This document shows positions 63,899 to 64,000 of a DNA stretch of 64,000 bases, piece after piece; position 1 is the stretch's first letter, and each line of letters begins with the position of its first letter. The stretch comes from Aspidapion aeneum (Eukaryota > Arthropoda > Insecta > Coleoptera > Brentidae): NCBI GenBank assembly GCA_963576565.1, contig OY755047.1, positions 10,138,931-10,202,930 on the forward strand, given 5' to 3'. The notes under the pieces were generated by a model. That model did not search any database and was not told the origin of the DNA. It saw nothing but the letters and a program-made list of their open reading frames with translations. Both the position numbers and the translations under genes were made by a program.

Positions 63899-64000
63899 TA
63901 AAAACACCAACACTACAATACCTATCATAATGGCTATTCTTCTTCTTTGTGTGCTTAATATGAGAGTTAGAAAACATTTTGATAGTTCTCTGTTTCTTTA
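63899..64000 (+). other. Intron end preceding a terminal lectin exon outside the window
   Basis: This matches 18981..19083 of gene 1 nearly base for base (TTGGCTATT-like core, TTAATATGAGAGTTAGAAA, TAGTTCTCTGTTTCTTTA). In gene 1 the next bases are the acceptor AG and exon 5b. The window therefore stops just before the equivalent exon of gene 3. Confidence 0.75.

Overview
The window is nuclear DNA of an arthropod, most likely an insect. The evidence is spliced genes with GT-AG introns, strongly AT-rich sequence, a secreted C-type-lectin family, and a transposon fauna typical of insects (pogo/Tigger, hAT, P-like, PIF/Harbinger-like, RTE-type LINEs, Penelope-like elements, a tyrosine-recombinase element). 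A beetle or related insect is plausible, but the sequence alone does not fix the order. There are no bacterial-style operons; almost all host coding sequence is in short exons.

Host genes: three tandem C-type lectin genes, all on the + strand, share one five-exon plan: signal peptide; short linker; N-terminal half of the C-type lectin domain (CTLD); EPN-bearing exon; WND-bearing terminal exon with a variable acidic tail. Gene 1 is 5784..17601 (202 aa), gene 2 is 33563..41535 (187 aa) and gene 3 is 48862..61321 (204 aa). Each start is preceded by the same roughly 200-bp putative promoter. Gene 1 has a second phase-matched terminal exon (19086..19306). The last 100 bases of the window are the sequence that precedes the equivalent second exon of gene 3, so that exon should begin just past the window. 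The lectins keep the four conserved cysteines and the EPN/WND residues expected for calcium-dependent mannose-type sugar binding.

Genes 1 and 3 are recent duplicates: their introns match over about 10 kb and exons 4 and 5 look identical. Insertions present in only one copy give a relative history. Gene 1 alone has a Penelope-like insertion (14295..15710) and MITEs at 16209..16516 and 17034..17224. Gene 3 alone has the tyrosine-recombinase element (51916..53640), a MITE at 62288..62497 and a foldback at 63181..63898. A 50-bp minisatellite between the two alternative terminal exons has about 9 copies in gene 1 and 14 in gene 3.

Region by region: 1-5.5 kb is intergenic with a 3-kb non-autonomous hAT; 5.6-19.3 kb is gene 1 with transposon-filled introns; 19.3-22.9 kb holds a broken LINE; 22.9-33.3 kb is a five-level nest of transposons including an intact 968-aa RTE-type LINE with a target-site duplication and a 4.4-kb foldback element; 33.4-41.5 kb is gene 2; 41.5-48.6 kb is intergenic with TA-, hAT- and Harbinger-type elements and a tRNA-like sequence; 48.6-64 kb is gene 3. 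The most unusual items are the tyrosine-recombinase element bounded by inverted repeats and GTGCGGAAAA palindromes, and the foldback elements whose arms are tandem minisatellites and which carry 9-11-bp target duplications.
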